A DNA stretch of 64,000 bases from Micromonospora sp. KC606 (GTDB lineage: Bacteria; Actinomycetota; Actinomycetes; Mycobacteriales; Micromonosporaceae): NCBI RefSeq assembly GCF_004348675.1, contig NZ_SMKN01000005.1:1-64000 (forward strand), written 5' to 3'. The notes under the pieces are model-generated. The model was not told where the DNA came from. It saw nothing but the letters and a program-made list of their open reading frames with translations, and ran no database searches. Of this stretch, positions 62,001-64,000 are shown one piece after another; within the stretch, counting starts at the first letter, position 1; every line of letters starts with the position of its first letter. The position numbers and the translations under genes were made by a program.

Positions 62001-64000
62001 TGCCGCGGAACACGTACAGCGCGCCGTCGGCGGCTTGCAACGCTGCGTCGATCGAGGTGCCCGGACGCCCGAACGTGCTTCGTACCCGCCCCCACACCTC
62101 GGCGAGCGGCCGGACGACCGCCTCGCCGGCGTCGGCGCGCAGCGTGGCCGCGCCGTGGAACAGGTGTAGCACGCCGTCCGGTTCGTACAGCGCGGCGTCG
62201 ACCCGGTCGGTGAACGGGGCCGGCAGCGCGGCCACACCCAGGTCCGCGGCCAGCCCGCCCGCGATCGTGCGCGGGTACCCGTCGTCGGCCCGCGCGTAGT
62301 CGCCGCCGGTGAAGCGGGTGTACTGGTCCCCGGCGAACAGGTAGGTGTGCCGGCCGGACACCAGCGCGGCGTCGACCCGGCCCCGCTCGGCCAGCTCGTG
62401 CCGGACCCGGCCGAGCGGCTGCACGTCGCGGACCGTGTAGAGCTCCCTGGCGACGGTGTGGCACTCGCCGCCGGCGAAGATGCGGATGGTACGGGCGTCG
62501 CCGGTCACCGCGTCGATCCGGTGCGCGGCGAGGATTTCCTCGAACTTTTCCGGCAGGTTGCGGAACGGCTCCTCGGCGCGCAGGTTGCCGGCGCTCGGCC
62601 GTGGATATCCCGGGTCGGTGTCCCGGTAGTCGGCGCCGGAGTAGCGGGCGTACCGGTCACCGGAGAACACGTAGGTGACGCCCTGGTCCGTGAAGGCGGC
62701 GTCCACCCGTTCGAACCCGGGCCGGCCCCAGGCCCGCGACACCGGCTGCGGGGTGGTGAACGCGCCGTGGACGTACCGCGAGCACCGGTCGCCGAAGACG
62801 AACCAGACGCCGCCGTCCGCGGCGGCGAACGCGGTGCGTAGGGACTGGCCGCCGGTCAGATCCCGGCCGTACCCGCGCCACAACACGCCGATCGGCTGCG
62901 GCAGCGACCACGGCCCGGACTGCCCGGCGCGGCGCACGAACCGCTCCCCGGCCAGCAGCACCAGATCGTCGCCTTCGGCCAGCACCGCGGCCGGTTCCTC
63001 GAACCCGGCCGGCGCGTCCCAGGGCGCGGCGGCCACCGGGACGAGCGATGCGGCGGTCCAGGCGAGGTGGGGCGTGCCGCTCGGCCCGAGTAGGTGCGTC
63101 ACGCCGTCGTGGGTGTAGGCGGCCGCCACCTCCGTCAGCCCGGGGAAGTGGTCGGCGATAGGTCGCGGCTCGCCGTCGACGGCGCCGGCGGCGGTGAAGG
63201 TGGAGAACCGGTCGCCGGAGAACAGGTACGTACGTCCGTCTGGCCCGGTGCACCCGGCGTCGACGCGTCCCTCCCGGCCGAGCGCGTCCTTGGGCAGCCC
63301 CCACGTCTCCGCGATCGGGTACGCACGGCCGAGCCGCACGTCGTAGCACTCCGGGCCGGCGAACAGGTGCGTCGGCAGCACCGCGTCCAGTCCGCCGGTC
63401 CAGCGGGCGGGCAGTTCGCGCAGCATCCTCGGCCGGGCGGGGAGCGCGACCGGCGCGGGCGCCTCGACCGGCGACAGATGCCACCAGCCGCCGTCGCGCC
63501 ACGCCAGCAGCGCACCGTCCTCGGTGAACGCGCAACCGACGCCCTCGTAGCCGGGAAACCGCTGATACATCTCGGTGGCGACCACGTGCACGCGGGACCC
63601 CTCGAACAGACGGACGGCCGCCCGGTCGGCGACCGCACCGTCCACCTTGGACAAGGTGACCGGCAGATGTTCCAGGCCCGGCTCCTCGCGCAGCGCAGAC
63701 AGCGGCCGTGGGTATCCGTCCTCGATCGTGTCGTGGTGCAGGCCCTCGTACCGCACGTACTGCCCGCCGGAGAACAGGTACGTGTGCGAGTCGGTGACCA
63801 GCGCGGCGTCCACCCGCCCGGTGCGCGCGATCGCGTTGTCCACTCGTCCCCACCGGGCCGCGACGACGGCCGGGTAGCCGTCGTCGACACGTGTGTAGTC
63901 GGCGGTGGAGTAGCGCACGTACCGGTCGCCGGAGAACACGTAGGTCGCGCCGTCGGCGGCCAGGAACGCGGCGTCGACCCGGTCGAACGGCAGGCTGTCC
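56053..64000 (-). CDS. Tc-toxin A-component-like protein with hemopexin-like repeats (5' end beyond window)
   Basis: 2648 residues are visible and the frame runs off the right edge. The first ~780 residues are hemopexin-like repeats (FSGDRYVRYS, LFSGGQYVRYEG, VFSGDRYARYSGAD, LFAGDQYTRFTGGD), many ending DxGYPR; a second block lies mid-protein (VFAGEHYLRC, LFAGDRYVRH). Between them is the TcA-type region with RTWEANRKVFLYPENYLRPE. The C-terminal third has the long helices of the pore shaft and the TcB-binding domain (AAFLRDRFTGLQLHQW, SAERAYRFERGAESS, GLEITKRVSLRDLDPLALL, DRDFPGHYRRQI). TcA proteins form pentameric injection channels for a TcB-TcC toxin cocoon. No TcB/TcC is in the window. No signal peptide can be judged. 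Confidence 0.88.
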   Translation of the reverse strand, partial: DSLPFDRVDAAFLAADGATYVFSGDRYVRYSTADYTRVDDGYPAVVAARWGRVDNAIARTGRVDAALVTDSHTYLFSGGQYVRYEGLHHDTIEDGYPRPLSALREEPGLEHLPVTLSKVDGAVADRAAVRLFEGSRVHVVATEMYQRFPGYEGVGCAFTEDGALLAWRDGGWWHLSPVEAPAPVALPARPRMLRELPARWTGGLDAVLPTHLFAGPECYDVRLGRAYPIAETWGLPKDALGREGRVDAGCTGPDGRTYLFSGDRFSTFTAAGAVDGEPRPIADHFPGLTEVAAAYTHDGVTHLLGPSGTPHLAWTAASLVPVAAAPWDAPAGFEEPAAVLAEGDDLVLLAGERFVRRAGQSGPWSLPQPIGVLWRGYGRDLTGGQSLRTAFAAADGGVWFVFGDRCSRYVHGAFTTPQPVSRAWGRPGFERVDAAFTDQGVTYVFSGDRYARYSGADYRDTDPGYPRPSAGNLRAEEPFRNLPEKFEEILAAHRIDAVTGDARTIRIFAGGECHTVARELYTVRDVQPLGRVRHELAERGRVDAALVSGRHTYLFAGDQYTRFTGGDYARADDGYPRTIAGGLAADLGVAALPAPFTDRVDAALYEPDGVLHLFHGAATLRADAGEAVVRPLAEVWGRVRSTFGRPGTSIDAALQAADGALYVFRGTQFVRYSGTDLTWADPGYPRTVRDDWGDLPVLFEPGIDGAFTFGGATYLLRDAEYVRYTDPRHRRIDRTFPQRIAHRFADVADYRIADVHTIARFAALSRQGGNRLAALLGAEPAVEEPYQDLADLYGWPVHDVAWAKRQTGLLPSPSREEERLDLEFVLRIADLIALARRFGTGPARLHAQVWLPAWAQDDPGRAADALHVLLAEQRGPEEFAAVSAALHRELTELRRDALRGHVLAASPEASPSALFDRLLIDVDMGGQGSTSRIREAIAAAQMYVHRWLLDLEPADGPPVDEGTRQEIRRRWQWLRAYRTWEANRKVFLYPENYLRPELRDTKTPAFRQLEDDLLQSGMTAAAAAGAYRRYLDEYTEVSRLAIAGGYVRPGDGGVADLVLFGRTRTSPRRFYHRTATFHDNTRLVGTWTPWRAVQVQIGAEKVYPVTAFGRTFVFWATVEALNVQEPGKAVVIAKRTGESQSVDAPPSYQRVTVFFSFLNLNQEWVAAQVLTVGAPCEDTLGEVGLTVRPGPHNGHDAIVVTWSATSSSGTTYGGVHALTPEHYTVELDVAPDAPPPARDVATVLAEDVDPAGVVWFGAPVSSADGAWFSVDHKGGSFLCRPAARGAATPLIDLSGNSDRLPEWRRIDAAVEMPDGTRLFFDSTEGVFTSLRTRARRAPASRPIADRWGRCAQGTDAVLVRGSRYIVFAGEHYLRCVRGAEIAPDRGYPRALAGNLDHLPEWPVADAFTGPSGAEYYFDKAGTGWADSSDVTRLWRFDAPFDKQMVDRRDLKMFLSRVASGRLGDGAAALLRQLAAAGLPRPVPAEIPPPPVDLAAGWTGVDAAWRADDKLYLARGRAYVRYTLVDGSAGKFIDPGYPRSLPRPFKAVFQRHDSWYAFGEDGYTVLAGPGDPESPTGWTGVAGRWGDLPDGLTGALDAADELFLFAGDRYVRHPKAVACPRPYLVSDTPHEIIRLTTGTASKLNQRLLSGGVAALLDTLTQETDELPAFSTEAAGPTTVHVRADTVDRTRLPSGDHLDFQSANGLYYWEIFFHAPLLIAQALNAAQRFEEARTWYEYIFDPTRTGRFWRFLPFLATDPAALAVELRAVAGPEPDQTVAGALRRLEVLGPLFRGVEEPTAAHEQALRWLADVPVRPGPVGELLSVARELHRQVDWVGSQQALLATYLDDPFDPHAIAELRPVAYRRAVVAGYIDNLLDWGDQLFRQYTAESIDEARMLYTLAHGLLGPRPEAVGMRPLPQAAPYRPQPPEPEVDGEVAALTAGGAMLRGAGAVHAGIADPYFFVPANTALVDYWDLVEDRLRKIRRSLDILGMARPLPLFEPPIDPAALVRAAASGDGLATIAAATEVAVPHHRFPVVLRRAQELTDRVRQLGQDLAAAFDRRDAEELTLLQNRQEAEILALTLGARQDQVKAAEAGLLSTVAARDAATARVAYYQKLIDDGPSGVQRAQLDLMSRAAASHLSASVLRIGASIAHGTPQALVGPFIVGTEFGGKQVGDALEDAAGVAESVGEGLSMLGEALGVRAEQENTRRDWELQLATARADLAQLSPQVTAAELAVAVARRELDLAARQIQHQTDVAAFLRDRFTGLQLHQWTASRLGDLYFEAYALAEETARSAERAYRFERGAESSIIQGGHWDGRRAGLLAAESLARDLDRLAAAYLSGHHRGLEITKRVSLRDLDPLALLRLRAVGACDIALTEQWYDRDFPGHYRRQIRTISVAFTGPQGELATPTAVLTQTGHRTVLEAETKAVRHLLDPQGAPPATLRADWRADQRIALSDAADGTENNGLFELRYDDERYLPFEGTGAVSTWRLELTGPRPAGTPDDVVLTVRYTAEDGGRIFADAVRALLPPQPASRYVDVAADFPEAWEMFRTGDGPLRLPLTPADLPGIVGRQVTGLGAAVVRTGADGTARFLLNGDRALPLADGRLLATPGLTLPSDGSGLLLTMDGDRSTVSGLILIVAYRAAR

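Noticed and set aside
58297..62169. Very long open frame (about 1290 codons) on the + strand
   Set aside because: It is antisense to the Tc-like gene, its translation is low-complexity Arg/Gly/Pro-rich with no motifs, and such shadows are expected opposite genes with G/C-rich third positions.

Overview
The window is high-GC DNA of an actinomycete. Evidence for this is the strong G/C bias at third codon positions, frequent GTG/TTG starts, GTGA/ATGA stop-start overlaps, a StrR-type activator with a TTA codon, and typical actinobacterial secondary-metabolism families. The genus cannot be fixed; Micromonosporaceae or Streptomycetaceae are plausible. No rRNA, tRNA or CRISPR array was seen.

Region 1 (about 1-50.3 kb) looks like one orphan antibiotic gene cluster. 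Its core is a split assembly line: a stand-alone A-PCP-C NRPS (5251-8352), one KS-AT-ACP PKS module (8511-11459), an A-PCP protein (20492-22414) and a thioesterase (19710-20495). The long leftward run from 24748 to 12393 is almost continuously overlapping. It encodes a Gfo/Idh dehydrogenase, a DegT aminotransferase, A-PCP, TE, a class III aminotransferase, a pyrimidine nucleoside phosphorylase, a TauD-type oxygenase, an alpha/beta hydrolase, a GT2 glycosyltransferase, an inositol-monophosphatase-like enzyme and a PIG-L deacetylase. This is a plausible kit for an aminocyclitol, aminosugar or aminoribose unit joined to a short peptide-ketide acyl chain. Tailoring enzymes are a P450, a PhyH oxygenase, two cupins, two FkbM methyltransferases, GT4 and GT8-like glycosyltransferases, a NodU/CmcH-type carbamoyltransferase and an SGNH protein.

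Self-protection is suggested by a Tet(M)/Otr(A)-like ribosomal protection GTPase (25340-27313) and an aminoglycoside-phosphotransferase-like kinase, so the product may act on the ribosome. Several glycoside hydrolases without signal peptides (two unusual GH3 enzymes, GH4, GH31), a BadF-type sugar kinase coupled to GH4, and a HAD phosphatase suggest intracellular handling of glycosylated or phosphorylated intermediates. A StrR/ParB-type activator (33084-34169) is the only regulator seen. A perfect StrR-type operator lies at 47702-47730, upstream of the GH31 gene, and an imperfect one at 24998-25026, in the divergent promoter between the leftward biosynthetic run and the resistance gene.

Region 2 (about 50.9-53.4 kb) is a mobile-DNA graveyard: a truncated tyrosine recombinase, fragments of two transposases, and a 5'-truncated, frameshifted alpha/beta hydrolase. 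It appears to mark the right border of the cluster.

Region 3 (53.4-64 kb) is an unrelated leftward locus: a large Tc-toxin A-component-like protein packed with hemopexin-like repeats (it runs off the right edge), followed by an unrecognised 793-residue protein with an internally duplicated domain and a very basic N-terminus.
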